Made by a program: the position numbers and the translations under genes. Of a stretch of 64,000 nucleotides of DNA, positions 34,722 to 46,138 are shown in pieces. Position 1 is the stretch's first letter, and each line of letters starts with the position of its first letter. Source of the stretch: JALNZF01 sp049793155 (GTDB lineage: Bacteria; Nitrospirota; UBA9217); the NCBI GenBank assembly GCA_049793155.1, contig JBARBN010000106.1, positions 43,620 to 107,619 on the forward strand, written 5' to 3'. The notes beneath the pieces are model-generated. The model worked only from the letters and a program-made list of their open reading frames with translations. It searched no databases and was not told where the DNA came from.

Positions 34722-35951
34722 TCAGCTTATTTTATTTACAAACCTGTTCACTGCCGACATTACCTGAAGCGGGGCTGCCTGAGCATTTTTCAGAAGATAG
34801 AGATTCCCCCTGGAACCCCGCGAAAGAAGTGATATCCCCTCTTTTGATCGAAGCGGTTTAAAAGCAACGCCTTCAGGCAGAACGATCCCTTCAACGCCGG
34901 TTCTCTGCTCGTCGCTGAAGACGAGATGATCGTTTAAAAAAGGGATGAGCCTGTTCAGGCGATCGATGAGGTCCTGCTTATCGTGAGCGCTGCCCTGCTC
35001 CGATCTGAACGTCATGCTCAGCGCGCTCATGCCTTTGGGAGCGCTTGCAACGTCATCTTTGGCCCCGAGTGAGAGCGTATAAAATTGCCGGGGAGAATGA
35101 TAGTCCGGGAGATAAAGCACCTCCGGGCACATACCAACCGGGATGACCGTGTCCCGCAATCCCATGAAGATCGTCGACGGATGAGGGCTCGGCGACAGGT
35201 TCAGGAGGATCGCGTCAGCCTCTATGACCCCCTGTTTTGTTTTAATAGTGTTGCCTCTCGACAGGATTTCGATATCGGCCTGGTTATACAGAATTTCACC
35301 GCCCTGCTGAAGGATCGTGCCCTGCAGCTGGTCAACGAGTCCTTTGAAGCCGCCTTCGGGGTAGCGTGGAGGAGTATCGCATAATGCGATAAGGTCCACC
35401 AGGGATATTTCCGCAACTGGTCTCTGAAAGAAATAAAGCGACTGCACATCAAAGAATGCCGTCAATCCTGCACTGAAACGGTATTGCCGCATGAACCCGG
35501 CAGCCGAACGCTGCCTTGTCACGTATGCCCAGAACCGGTTTTTTAAGACCTTCTCAGCCAAGCCATGCAGATCCCGGTAGAACGTGATCAGCGCATTTAT
35601 TTCCCGGGGAAATTCTCTTCCGAGCTCCTCGAGCGTTTCGGCCTTATCAGCAAAAATGGTTATCCGGTGGTCGGGAAGCGCGACTTGATAACAGGGTGAT
35701 CGCACGGCTGCGGCTTGAACGATCCCGATCTGCGCACTGAGCACATGAAACGCCCCTCCCGGGTCGAACCCGTAGGAAAGCGCCGGTGAGGCATGGAAGC
35801 TGTATCCATCCCTTGTATATGCCCCCACCGCTCCGTCCAATGATCCTCCGTGCTCAAGGACGATGACTCTTTTCTTCTTACCGGACAACAGTGCCGCAAC
35901 GGCAAGTCCGCCGAGCCCTGCACCGACCACGGCTGCATCGTATTTCGGCAT
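34722..35951 (-). CDS. FAD-dependent desaturase/isomerase-type amine-oxidase-fold protein (carotenoid CrtI-like)
   Basis: The start at 35951 follows TTGGAG and yields MPKYDAAVVGAGLGGLAVA, a Rossmann FAD-binding motif with the usual Glu in VIVLEHGGSLDGAVGAY. Later features include RYPEGGFKGLVDQLQ and LLNLSPSPHPS, as in phytoene-desaturase-like oxidoreductases. The C-terminal FAD-binding motif is weak. The 409 residues are shorter than the roughly 500 of CrtI. No carotenoid genes are adjacent, so the substrate could be another polyene or retinol-like compound. Confidence 0.75.
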   Translation of the reverse strand: MPKYDAAVVGAGLGGLAVAALLSGKKKRVIVLEHGGSLDGAVGAYTRDGYSFHASPALSYGFDPGGAFHVLSAQIGIVQAAAVRSPCYQVALPDHRITIFADKAETLEELGREFPREINALITFYRDLHGLAEKVLKNRFWAYVTRQRSAAGFMRQYRFSAGLTAFFDVQSLYFFQRPVAEISLVDLIALCDTPPRYPEGGFKGLVDQLQGTILQQGGEILYNQADIEILSRGNTIKTKQGVIEADAILLNLSPSPHPSTIFMGLRDTVIPVGMCPEVLYLPDYHSPRQFYTLSLGAKDDVASAPKGMSALSMTFRSEQGSAHDKQDLIDRLNRLIPFLNDHLVFSDEQRTGVEGIVLPEGVAFKPLRSKEGISLLSRGSRGNLYLLKNAQAAPLQVMSAVNRFVNKIS

Positions 35952-36187
35952 GAGCACTCCAATTCGACTGAAACAAAGATACTTCTGCAAGTTATTTGAA
36001 CAAACTTTGCTCACGGCGGAGGCGCTGAGACGCAGAGGAGTGACCAGTATCTTATCTCAGATCACCACCAAGAGCTTCTAATGTTATGTTCTGATCATTC
36101 CGGATAACGGTAAAGAGCTTCCCCGTGACTTTCTCCGCGTCTCCGCAGTCATGCCTTTGCCATCAATTGTATTAAAAAGATCCAAAC
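35952..36187. other. Spacer with two opposed copies of a degenerate repeat
   Basis: CGGAGGCGCTGAGACGCAGA at about 36017-36036 and the roughly complementary CTCCGCGTCTCCGCAG at 36135-36150 face each other. Nothing else is recognised. Confidence 0.45.
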
Positions 36188-36228
36188 AAAAAAGGAAACA
36201 GGGAATCTCATCGAGTCTCCTATTTCCT
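36188..36228 (-). terminator. Intrinsic terminator after pnp
   Basis: On the minus strand AGGAAATAGGAGA pairs imperfectly with TTCCCTGTTTCCT, which is followed by TTTTTTG. It sits about 40 bases past the pnp stop and would end the long translation operon. Confidence 0.65.
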
Positions 36229-36266
36229 CTCTTTTATTTATACCGTGTTCTGTTGATGATGTCAGG

Positions 36267-38360
<2,094 letters not shown>

Positions 38361-38392
38361 GAAACCTCACTCTTTCCCTTACGATCGTTATG

Positions 38393-38656
38393 TTACTTTC
38401 GTATGCCCAGCTGCTCAATGACCTTGCGATAGCGGTCAAGATCGTTCGTCTTCAGGTAATTCAAATGCCGGCGCCTCTGCCCGACCATCTGCAGAAGACC
38501 TCTCCGCGAATGTTGATCGTGCTTGTGCGTCTGCAAATGCTCCGTCAGATGGGTGATCCGTCCGCTCAGAATTGCAATCTGCACTTCCGGAGAACCTGTA
38601 TCTGATGGATGCCTGCGGTACGTATTGATCAGACCTGTTTTCTGTTCCTTATCCAT
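38393..38656 (-). CDS. rpsO: 30S ribosomal protein S15
   Basis: The 87-residue sequence has the S15 core: SDTGSPEVQIAILSGRI, HLQTHKHDQHSRRGLLQMVGQRRRHLNYL and the C-terminal YRKVIEQLGIRK. It binds 16S rRNA in the central domain with S6 and S18. The start follows GAAAGGAGGG. It lies 32 bases before pnp, the usual pairing. In other bacteria S15 represses its own translation; the leader was not resolved here. Confidence 0.98.
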   Translation of the reverse strand: MDKEQKTGLINTYRRHPSDTGSPEVQIAILSGRITHLTEHLQTHKHDQHSRRGLLQMVGQRRRHLNYLKTNDLDRYRKVIEQLGIRK

Positions 38657-38745
38657 TCAACCGTCCCTCCTTTCATTAAGATGTTTCTTTCTAAGGCGTG
38701 GTAAAATATCATATTTACTGCGAGATGTAAAGCATTTTATTCATT

Positions 38746-38765
38746 ATCTGTCGGAGCCGACAGAT
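38746..38765 (-). promoter_or_regulatory. Hairpin upstream of rpsO
   Basis: CTGTCG and CGACAG pair around a GAGC loop in the 131-base gap between truB and rpsO. There is no U-run next to it, so it is not an intrinsic terminator. It might be an RNA processing site or part of an S15 leader; this is only a suggestion. Confidence 0.3.
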
Positions 38766-38787
38766 CCGTCCTATTTTTTTAAAAAAT

Positions 38788-39669
38788 TTACGAAAAGACC
38801 AGATCCGGTTTGAGGACCCCGGCATCGATACGCGCAAGAGCCAGGAGCCTGCCGGAAGGGCTGTGAAGTCTGACACGGCCGCCGGCGAAGTTTGCGAAAG
38901 TCGACGGACAGGATATCTGGCTTCCGTGCAGCACCCGTAGGGTCTCTGCCTCGCTGATCGGGACCACCGGGAATGCGGCGAGCGCATCGTCGATCTGCGT
39001 GAGCGCCTGTTCCGTGTTGCCTGCTGCCATCATCCCCTGGAGCTGATCAAGGGAAATGGCGCGATCGATGCTGAACCGCCCGGAGCGCGTTCTTTCAAGG
39101 CCGATGAGATGCGCTCCCATGCCCAGGGCATCCCCTATTTCAGCGCACAGCGTTCGGATGTACACGCCTTTTGAGCAAGCCACCGTGAGACTCGCCACGG
39201 GGTCCTCGAACGCCGTCAGCTCGATGCTGAATATCGTTACCGGACGCGGCTCGAGCAATGCCGCCCTGCCTTCGCGTGCCAGCCTGTACGACGGCACCCC
39301 AGCTACTTTCACGGCAGAATATGCCGGCGGACGCTGCATGATCGAACCAATGAAACCCTGCAAAACTTCAATGATCTTCCGCCGATCGGGCGGTGTATAC
39401 GACCTTGTTTCCTGCACCAGTCCGTCGGCATCGAGGGTATCGGTGGTTACTCCGAGCCGCATGGTCGCCTTGTATTCCTTCTCCCCTGCTTCAAGATACT
39501 GCGCGATCCTGGTCGCCCTGCCCGCGCAGAGAACAAGAACGCCGGTCGCGAGCGGGTCGAGCGTTCCGGTATGGCCGATCCGTCGTTCGTGAAGGATCCT
39601 CCGGACGCTCTCGACAACATCGTGAGAGGTCACGCCGGACGGCTTGTTGATATTAAGAACGCCGTCCAT
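38788..39669 (-). CDS. truB: tRNA pseudouridine(55) synthase TruB
   Basis: The start at 39669 gives MDGVLNINKPSGVTSHDVV. The catalytic aspartate is D38 in HTGTLDPLATGVLV, followed by the conserved KEYKATMRLGVTTDTLDADG and QRPPAYSAVKV. A C-terminal extension from about residue 225 is the PUA-like RNA-binding part. TruB makes pseudouridine 55 in the T loop of tRNAs. It overlaps the end of nrnA by 17 bases, so the two are translationally coupled. The length of 293 residues is normal. Confidence 0.97.
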   Translation of the reverse strand: MDGVLNINKPSGVTSHDVVESVRRILHERRIGHTGTLDPLATGVLVLCAGRATRIAQYLEAGEKEYKATMRLGVTTDTLDADGLVQETRSYTPPDRRKIIEVLQGFIGSIMQRPPAYSAVKVAGVPSYRLAREGRAALLEPRPVTIFSIELTAFEDPVASLTVACSKGVYIRTLCAEIGDALGMGAHLIGLERTRSGRFSIDRAISLDQLQGMMAAGNTEQALTQIDDALAAFPVVPISEAETLRVLHGSQISCPSTFANFAGGRVRLHSPSGRLLALARIDAGVLKPDLVFS

Positions 39670-40654
39670 CCGATGCCGTTCCCCTCTTTCCCATCTGCGC
39701 CGCGATCGTCCTCTCGACATCGGCGAGCACCCGTTTTTTTACCTCGTCGAGCGGCCCGTCGAGCACACCGCCGGCGGCGTTCTTGTGTCCGCCTCCGCCG
39801 AACGATTGGGCCAACCCTGAAAGATCGACCCGTCCCTTGGAGCGCATACTGATCTTATACTGTGCGCTTCCTGTTTGCCTCAACAGGATCGCAACCTCGA
39901 CGCCCTTTGCCGACCGCACGAAGTTCACGAAGTTATCCGTGTCCTCCGCCGTGGTGTTGGTCCGGCGATAAAGCTCATCGGTCACCACGACCCACGCGGT
40001 CCGTCCGTCCGCGCTCCGTTCCATGTTCGCGATGACGGTTCCCAAGAGCTTCAATCGCGGGTACGAAAAGGATTCGTATACGTTTTCCGTGACCAGCCAC
40101 GGGTCGGCTCCGGCTTCGAGCAGCGTTGCCGCTATTTTCATGCTTTCCGGCGTGGTGTTCGTATACCGGAAGGAACCCGTGTCCGTAAAGACCGCAGTAT
40201 AGAGGCAGAGGGCAATGTCCCGGTCGAGCGGGACGCCGAGCTCCCGGATAAGCTTGAAGACCATCTCTCCCGCGGCGGACGCGGTTGTGTCCAGCCAGGT
40301 AAGCGGCCACGCAAGGGGATTGGTAATATGATGATCGATATTGATCAGCACATCGGCGGGATAGGTTGTGTCAAACAGACCGGTTCGCGGCGGGTCCGAG
40401 TCAACGACAATGAACGCGTCATAACGGCCCTGAACCGGTTTTCCGATCCTGATCCGTTCATTCTGCGGAAGGAAGCGGTAGATCTCCGGCACCGGATCCA
40501 GATTGTGCGCGCTCACCGTCTTGCCCATTTTTTCCAGCGCGAGCATAAGCCCAAGCTGAGACCCGAGGGCGTCCCCGTCCGGGCTTTTGTGCGTGGAAAT
40601 AAGAACGGTCGAGCACCCTTTCAGTGCTGCTGCAATACTCTCACGGTTACTCAT
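39653..40654 (-). CDS. nrnA: Bifunctional oligoribonuclease/PAP phosphatase NrnA (DHH family)
   Basis: The 333-residue DHH/DHHA1 protein has the metal-binding HKSPDGDALGS (H22, D26, D28), VVDSD, IDHH and a C-terminal substrate-binding GGGGHKNAAGG. NrnA degrades short oligoribonucleotides and 3'-phosphoadenosine-5'-phosphate. It sits between rbfA (which it overlaps by 8 bases) and truB, the usual context in many bacteria, and so belongs to the translation operon. Confidence 0.95.
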   Translation of the reverse strand: MSNRESIAAALKGCSTVLISTHKSPDGDALGSQLGLMLALEKMGKTVSAHNLDPVPEIYRFLPQNERIRIGKPVQGRYDAFIVVDSDPPRTGLFDTTYPADVLINIDHHITNPLAWPLTWLDTTASAAGEMVFKLIRELGVPLDRDIALCLYTAVFTDTGSFRYTNTTPESMKIAATLLEAGADPWLVTENVYESFSYPRLKLLGTVIANMERSADGRTAWVVVTDELYRRTNTTAEDTDNFVNFVRSAKGVEVAILLRQTGSAQYKISMRSKGRVDLSGLAQSFGGGGHKNAAGGVLDGPLDEVKKRVLADVERTIAAQMGKRGTASDGRRS

Positions 40655-41042
40655 GCCCCGGGTCTTTCTTCTCTTTCTCTTCCGTGTCCTGTTCCTGCTT
40701 TGTCTCGATCTCGTGCAGAAGTTCCATGATATGCGCGCCCTGCTCCACGGTAGCGTCGAAACGGAACAGTATCTCCGGAACGCTCCTCATGCTCATTCTT
40801 CTGCCGAGTTCGGACCTGATGAATGCCGAGGCGCTCTTCAAGCCCTTGAACGTTTCTTCCTTGTCGCCGCCGTAGATGCTCACGAAGACCTTCGCATTCC
40901 TGAGGTCGTCCGACAATTCGACATCGGTCACCGTGACGAATCCTATTCGGGGGTCCTTTATCTTGCGCATGAGGATATCGGCGATCTCCTGCTTCATCTG
41001 ATCGCCTACGCGCACCGATCTTTTATAGGTTGGTTTGGCCAT
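40647..41042 (-). CDS. rbfA: 30S ribosome-binding factor RbfA
   Basis: The 131-residue protein has the KH-like RbfA pattern: RSVRVGDQMKQEIADILMRKIKDPRIGFVTVTDVELSDDLRNAKVFVSI, with SVPEILFRFDATVEQG near the end. An acidic/Lys-rich tail (KQEQDTEEKEKKD) is added. RbfA matures the 5' end of 16S rRNA and is needed in the cold. It overlaps the start of nrnA. The ribosome site is weak. Confidence 0.96.
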   Translation of the reverse strand: MAKPTYKRSVRVGDQMKQEIADILMRKIKDPRIGFVTVTDVELSDDLRNAKVFVSIYGGDKEETFKGLKSASAFIRSELGRRMSMRSVPEILFRFDATVEQGAHIMELLHEIETKQEQDTEEKEKKDPGHE

Positions 41043-41045
41043 GAT

Positions 41046-41132
41046 TTAAAATCAGAAGTCAGGAGTCAGGAGAATGACAGAGAATGAGATTTAACAAACA
41101 GATTTATTCTGGCTTCTGGCTACTGGCTACTG
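41046..41132 (+). repeat. Degenerate CAGAAGTCAGGAGTCAGG-type repeats between ylxP and rbfA
   Basis: CAGAAGTCAGGAGTCAGGAG at 41050-41069 and the opposed TGGCTTCTGGCTACTGGC at 41108-41126 fill an inter-cistronic gap of the translation operon. Confidence 0.55.
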
Positions 41133-41136
41133 TTCC

Positions 41137-41418
41137 TTAAAATATCTCTATCGTATAATCCAGGAGGTCTATTTCCGGTACCCTGCGGACCAGGTTCAGC
41201 ACATGGTCCAGCGTCTGGTTGAGGTGGGATTTATCATTGCTCACGGCCGCCACTGCCAGGGACGCCTTTTGCCAGAGATCGTTGTCGTCGACCTCGGCCA
41301 CCGAGACATTGAACTTGCTCCGGATCCTGTCTTTCAGGCTGCGGAGAGAATGCCGCTTGTCTTTGAGCGACCCGCTGCCGGGTACATGCATCACTATCGT
41401 GCAAACACCGATGAACAT
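41137..41418 (-). CDS. DUF503 family protein (YlxP-like)
   Basis: The ATG at 41418 (MFIGVCTIVMHVPG) is used; a TTG four codons upstream is possible. The 93-residue protein matches DUF503: SLKDKRHSLRSLKDRIRSKFNVSVAEVDDNDLWQKASLAVAAVSNDK, the typical continuous block. Members (YlxP in Bacillus) are usually encoded between infB and rbfA, exactly as here, and are thought to assist ribosome biogenesis. There is no enzymatic assignment. Confidence 0.93.
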   Translation of the reverse strand: MFIGVCTIVMHVPGSGSLKDKRHSLRSLKDRIRSKFNVSVAEVDDNDLWQKASLAVAAVSNDKSHLNQTLDHVLNLVRRVPEIDLLDYTIEIF

Positions 41419-41473
41419 AGACGAATGCAAAATGCAGAGTGCAAAATGGGAAAATCAAAATTCTGCAGTTGTC
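41419..41473 (+). repeat. Short degenerate repeats between infB and ylxP
   Basis: GAATGCAAAATGCAGAGTGC followed by AAAATGGGAAAATC: a simple, self-similar run in the inter-cistronic gap. No function is visible. Confidence 0.4.
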
Positions 41474-44128
41474 TTACAGCTTCCCCGCAACCTTGTCGAT
41501 CACAAAACACTCGATGATATCGCCGACCTTGATATCGTTGAAGTTCTCGATCCCGATGCCGCACTCGTAACCGGACTGCACCTCGCGGACGTCGTCCTTG
41601 AACCTCTTGAGCGAATGAAATTTTCCCGTGTACACGAGCGCATTGTCCCGGATCACCCGGACGCCATCGCACTGCCGGCTGAGAAGCCCCTCCACGACAT
41701 AGGATCCCGCGATCGTGCCGACCTTGGACACATGAAAGGTCTGACGCACTTCGGCGCGTCCAAGGATGCGCTCCTTGAGCGTTGGTTCCAGCAGGCCTTC
41801 CATGGCGGCCTTGATGTCATCGATAGCGTTGTAGATGATGTTGTACAGGCGGATGTCCACTCCCTCGCGCTGGGCAAGCTCCGTTGCCTTGGGCTCCGGA
41901 CGGACGCTGAAACCGATGATGATTGCATTTGACGCGGCCGCGAGCATCACGTCGGTTTCGTTGATCGCGCCCACGGAACTGTGGATGACCTTGAGCTTGA
42001 CCGCGGCGGTGGAAAGTTTTTCGAGCGAATCGACGATGGCCCCGGCCGATCCCGACACGTCCGCCTTGATCACGATATTCAGTTCCTTGACCATGCCTTC
42101 CTGGATCTGGGTGTGCAGGTCTTCGAGTGTCACCTTCTTGATCGAGCCCATCTCCACGCTTCTCTGCTTGGCCTGCCTGCCTTCAGCGATCTGACGGGCC
42201 TTGCGCTCCTCTTCGAGCACCACAAAACGATCACCGGCGAGCGGAACATTAGAAAAACCGATGACTTCGGCAGGCATGGATGGTCCGGCTCTCTCTACCC
42301 GTTCACCCTTGTCGTTGATAAGCGCCCTCACCTTTCCGAACTGCGAACCGGTCACAAAGAAATCACCCACCTTCAACGTACCGGACTGGACCAGCACGGT
42401 AGCGACCGGTCCGCGGCCCCGGTCAAGTTTGGCCTCGATGACCGTACCGCGCGCCATCTTGTCGGGGTTCGCTTTGAGTTCAAGCACATCGGCCTGGATC
42501 AGGATCATTTCAAGCAGATGTTCGAGGCCGATCTTTTTCTTGGCCGATACTTCGCAGAATATGGTCTGGCCGCCCCACTCTTCCGGCGTCAGTTCGAATT
42601 CCGCAAGTTCCTGTTTCACCCGGTCGGGCTTTGAATCGGGCTTGTCGATCTTGTTGATGGCCACGATGATCGGCACGTTGGCCGCCTTGGCGTGGTTGAC
42701 CGCTTCACGCGTCTGCGGCATCACGCCGTCATCGGCCGCGACAACGAGGACCACGATGTCGGTCACCTGCGCCCCGCGGGCGCGCATTGCCGTGAAGGCC
42801 GCATGGCCGGGCGTATCGAGGAACGTAATGTCCCTCCCTTTCAGGCTCACCTGGTAGGCGCCGATATGCTGGGTAATTCCTCCGGCCTCTCCCGAAACGA
42901 CGTTGGTTTCCCGAACCGCGTCAAGGAGCGAGGTCTTGCCGTGGTCCACATGCCCCATGATCGTGACCACCGGTGGTCGCAGCAGCCGGGATTCCGCCGT
43001 ATCGGCCTTTTCCTCCAGAACATCCTCGGCCGTTTCGATGCTCGTGATCTCGGCCTTGATGCCGTAATCTTCGGCAAGGAGCATGGCGGCATCGGTGTCC
43101 ATGACTTGGTTCTGTGTCGCCATGATGCCGTTGACCATTAGCTTCTTGATCACGTCGCTCACCTTCACGCCGATGACCTCGGCGAACTCCTTGATGGTGC
43201 CGCCTTCCTGGATCTTGACGACCTTTTTTCTCGGCTTGGTGATCTCGGTCAGGTCGGTCTGCGGCGCGTGTCTGTCGTCTTTTTTATGAGGTCTCTTTCC
43301 GAGCGGCAGCGTCTTGAGATCGGGAAGTTTCTTGAACGACGGCTTCGCGCGGAACTCCCGGTCTGACTTGTTCTCGAATTCACCTTTTTTCTGCCACTTC
43401 TTCTTTGACGGCTTGCCGGGAACCGGCATCAACGACGGCGGCACCTGCGCGGGTTCCAGTACCGGAGATCTGAAAGAGGTCCTTTCAAAGGGACGCGCTC
43501 CGGGACGCGGCGGAGCGCCGGGGCGCTGCGGTGTGTAGCCTGGACGCACCGGAGCGCCGGGGCGTGGTGAAAAACCCGGACGTGACGGAGCACCCGGTCG
43601 CTGCGGAGTGAAGCCCGGCCTTGCCGGAGCAACAGGACGCTGTGGCGTGGAAGCCGGTTGCGCTGCCGCTGCTGCAGGCTGGGATTGCGTTGTTGGAGCG
43701 GTTTGCGGTGGCTCGGGAGAAACTTGTATTTCTTCAACCTTGGCAGGCGGCGTCTGCGCCGCATGGGACACAGGCGGAATGATCGGCGGAGCTGGCATGG
43801 TCGGCTTCGGGGGCGGAATGGGTGCGGGCTTCGGCTTTGCCCCTGGTTTCTCAAGCGTTGAGGAAAATTTTCCTATAAGCGCCGCGGCTTTCTTCAACCG
43901 GTCCTCTTTAGATGCGATCACGGCATCGGCCGGTTCTTTCTTGATCTTTTCTTTTTCCTTTTCTTTGCGGACAGCCTTCAACTTATCGATCAGGGACTTG
44001 GCCTCCTTGTCATCAAGGCCGCTCGACGGCGTTTTGCTCTTGATGCCCATCTTCTCAAGGACGGATATGAGGTCCTTGCTTTCGACTCCCATTTTTTTGG
44101 CCAATTCGTGTACCCTGATTACCGTCAT
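41474..44128 (-). CDS. infB: Translation initiation factor IF-2
   Basis: The ATG at 44128 (MTVIRVHELAKKMG) begins the IF2_N domain. About 884 residues. Residues roughly 100-250 are a low-complexity Pro/Gly/Arg linker with repeated PQRPGAP and SRPGF units. The G domain has GHVDHGKTSLLD, DTPGHAAFTAMRARG, NKIDKPD and a SAKKKIG motif; domains II-IV follow, ending in VGDIIECFVIDKVAGKL. IF-2 brings fMet-tRNA to the 30S subunit and promotes subunit joining. The GTP-binding motifs are intact. Confidence 0.98.
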   Translation of the reverse strand: MTVIRVHELAKKMGVESKDLISVLEKMGIKSKTPSSGLDDKEAKSLIDKLKAVRKEKEKEKIKKEPADAVIASKEDRLKKAAALIGKFSSTLEKPGAKPKPAPIPPPKPTMPAPPIIPPVSHAAQTPPAKVEEIQVSPEPPQTAPTTQSQPAAAAAQPASTPQRPVAPARPGFTPQRPGAPSRPGFSPRPGAPVRPGYTPQRPGAPPRPGARPFERTSFRSPVLEPAQVPPSLMPVPGKPSKKKWQKKGEFENKSDREFRAKPSFKKLPDLKTLPLGKRPHKKDDRHAPQTDLTEITKPRKKVVKIQEGGTIKEFAEVIGVKVSDVIKKLMVNGIMATQNQVMDTDAAMLLAEDYGIKAEITSIETAEDVLEEKADTAESRLLRPPVVTIMGHVDHGKTSLLDAVRETNVVSGEAGGITQHIGAYQVSLKGRDITFLDTPGHAAFTAMRARGAQVTDIVVLVVAADDGVMPQTREAVNHAKAANVPIIVAINKIDKPDSKPDRVKQELAEFELTPEEWGGQTIFCEVSAKKKIGLEHLLEMILIQADVLELKANPDKMARGTVIEAKLDRGRGPVATVLVQSGTLKVGDFFVTGSQFGKVRALINDKGERVERAGPSMPAEVIGFSNVPLAGDRFVVLEEERKARQIAEGRQAKQRSVEMGSIKKVTLEDLHTQIQEGMVKELNIVIKADVSGSAGAIVDSLEKLSTAAVKLKVIHSSVGAINETDVMLAAASNAIIIGFSVRPEPKATELAQREGVDIRLYNIIYNAIDDIKAAMEGLLEPTLKERILGRAEVRQTFHVSKVGTIAGSYVVEGLLSRQCDGVRVIRDNALVYTGKFHSLKRFKDDVREVQSGYECGIGIENFNDIKVGDIIECFVIDKVAGKL

Positions 44129-44172
44129 AAAATCACATGCCCCCAAAAAGTTGTTTAATGTCGGATTCTACT

Positions 44173-44754
44173 CTACTCACTGCTTTTTATCAAGACTTTT
44201 AATCTTTCGGCCTCTCTCCAGAGTGCATTGGAGAGCCCTGGATCCTCGATCCCGATCACGCCGACAAGTTCACGGTTAAGCATTGCCCCAAGCTCTTCGC
44301 GGGTGAAGAGGGTCGTACACCGCACCGATGCGGCATTGGGACCCGCCACCTTTTCCTTCGTCCCTTTGGACAGGTCGATCGCGTAGAGGAGCACTGAAGC
44401 ACGACCCTTTTCCACTGCATCGTGGACCGCGGAGTAGCCGGCCGCCAGTTTGCCCGCCTTGGCCGACATTACAATGAGAGATCGTATCTTCTCCGTAATG
44501 AGGGCCGCAAGCTGGCCGATAAATGCACTTTGCTCCGGCATCTTGACCCTGCTGTGCAGCGCTCGGGAAAGGTTTTCTTTGTTCAGTGCCTTAGTGATGC
44601 ACCCTACCGTGGGACAGACATACGCCGCTCGGCCGGGGAGTTTCTCGCGGTAGTCGATCACGATGCCGGCAGGACCGGCAACGACCCGTACCACTGTGTC
44701 CTTCTCAAATACACCCCGACAACCGATACACGTTCTCTCCGGCCCTTGTTTCAT
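44173..44754 (-). CDS. YlxR-domain protein fused to an L7Ae-like RNA-binding domain
   Basis: The start at 44754 gives MKQGPERTCIGCRGVFEKDTV. Residues 1-80 are YlxR/DUF448, with TCIGC and GRAAYVCPTVGCITKAL. Residues 95-190 are like the ribosomal L7Ae/YlxQ family: AGKLAAGYSAVHDAVEKGRASVLLYAIDLS and LGAMLNRELVGVIGI. In Bacillus these are two genes, ylxR and ylxQ; here they are one protein. It lies between nusA and infB, the conserved position, and probably acts in ribosome or RNA biology. Confidence 0.93.
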   Translation of the reverse strand: MKQGPERTCIGCRGVFEKDTVVRVVAGPAGIVIDYREKLPGRAAYVCPTVGCITKALNKENLSRALHSRVKMPEQSAFIGQLAALITEKIRSLIVMSAKAGKLAAGYSAVHDAVEKGRASVLLYAIDLSKGTKEKVAGPNAASVRCTTLFTREELGAMLNRELVGVIGIEDPGLSNALWREAERLKVLIKSSE

Positions 44755-44776
44755 CCCTGACTTCACCTGACCGTGT

Positions 44777-46138
44777 CTATGTTCCGATGCGCGCGCGAGC
44801 CGACAGCAGTATCTTTTGCGCCGTTTTCTCACCGATGCCGGGAATTGCCAGGATATCCTCATCGGACATGGCAGCGATCTTCTCCACTGTGTCGTAGCCT
44901 GCCTCGATAAGCAGTTCCGCTGTTTTCGGCCCCACGCCTTCTATCTCCGTCAGGTCCGGCCCAGCCGGCTGCTGCTCATCACTTGAGGTGGTGGTCCCGG
45001 CGGCTTCGGCTTCCATTTTCCCGGCAGCCATGTGTTCCTCGGCCAGCTTCCTCGTTTCCTCGACGATCGCTGCTTCGATCTCCTGCTCTCGTTCCTTTTG
45101 CCGCTCCTGGTCGTATTCTGACTCGCTCAGGATATCGATCTTCCATCCTGTGAGCTTTGCCGCGAGCCTTACGTTCTGACCCTTTTTCCCGATGGCGAGA
45201 GAAAGCTGGGAATCGGCGACAACGGTCAATGCCGAGCGGTCTTCCTCGGTCACACCCACCTTTTCAACCACAGCGGGGCTCAATGCCTTGGCGATGAAAA
45301 TGCGCGGATCTTCGGACCAGGGGATGATATCGATCTTCTCTCCCCGCAGCTCACGGACCACGGCCTGCACGCGGGAGCCCTTCATGCCCACGCAGGCACC
45401 CACCGGGTCGACCTGCGAGTCCTTTGAGGCCACGGCTATCTTCGTGCGGTCTCCCGCCTCGCGTACGACGCCTTTGATCTCGACGATGTTCTCGTAAATT
45501 TCCGGGACCTCCATCTCGAACAGCCGGGAGACGAAATCCGGATGGGCCCGGGAGAGCACCACCTGCGGTCCTTTCGAGGTATCGCGTACCTCGAGCACAT
45601 AGGCCCTGACACGGTCGCCCCTGCGGTAGCTTTCGCGCGGCACCTGTTCCCGTGCGGGCAGTACGGCTTCGGTCTTGCCGAGGTCGATGTAGTAAGCGCC
45701 CTTCTCATGACGCAGGACGATGCCGTTCACGAGCTGGCCGATCTTGTCGTTGAACTCCTTCAGGATAACCTCGCGCTCTGCCTCACGCACCTTCTGTACG
45801 ATGACCTGGCGTGCGGTTTGCGCCGCGATCCTGCCGAAACCCTGGAACTCGACCTGCAGCGGGACCTCGCCCTCCATCTGAGCGTCGGGATAGAGCGTCT
45901 GCGCCTCTTCGAGGGTGATCTCCTCATCGGGGTTTAAGACCTCGGCCACAACCTTCTTGTAGGCATACATGATGATGTCTCCCCGCTTGGGGTCGATCTG
46001 CACTGCGATACGCTGGGCGCCGTACTTCTTCTTGGCCGCGCTCACGAGCGCCGATTCCACAGCCTCGACAACCATCTCCTTCGATATGCCCTTTTCCTTG
46101 CTGATCTGATCGATAACATGAATCAGCTCTTGACTCAT
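44777..46138 (-). CDS. nusA: Transcription termination/antitermination factor NusA
   Basis: The ATG at 46138 follows AGGAGGAG. The NusA N-domain (1-125) is followed by an S1 domain (about 135-200; VNGIVLRHEKGAYYIDLGKTEAVLP) and two KH domains (DPVGACVGMKGSRVQAVVRELRGEKIDII, then LAIGKKGQNVRLAAKLTGWKIDI). The C-terminus has one helix-hairpin-helix unit (DLTEIEGVGPKTAELLIEAGYDT, then AIPGIGEKTAQKIL). NusA binds RNA polymerase and RNA and controls pausing and termination. It sits in the standard rimP-nusA-infB order. Confidence 0.98.
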   Translation of the reverse strand: MSQELIHVIDQISKEKGISKEMVVEAVESALVSAAKKKYGAQRIAVQIDPKRGDIIMYAYKKVVAEVLNPDEEITLEEAQTLYPDAQMEGEVPLQVEFQGFGRIAAQTARQVIVQKVREAEREVILKEFNDKIGQLVNGIVLRHEKGAYYIDLGKTEAVLPAREQVPRESYRRGDRVRAYVLEVRDTSKGPQVVLSRAHPDFVSRLFEMEVPEIYENIVEIKGVVREAGDRTKIAVASKDSQVDPVGACVGMKGSRVQAVVRELRGEKIDIIPWSEDPRIFIAKALSPAVVEKVGVTEEDRSALTVVADSQLSLAIGKKGQNVRLAAKLTGWKIDILSESEYDQERQKEREQEIEAAIVEETRKLAEEHMAAGKMEAEAAGTTTSSDEQQPAGPDLTEIEGVGPKTAELLIEAGYDTVEKIAAMSDEDILAIPGIGEKTAQKILLSARARIGT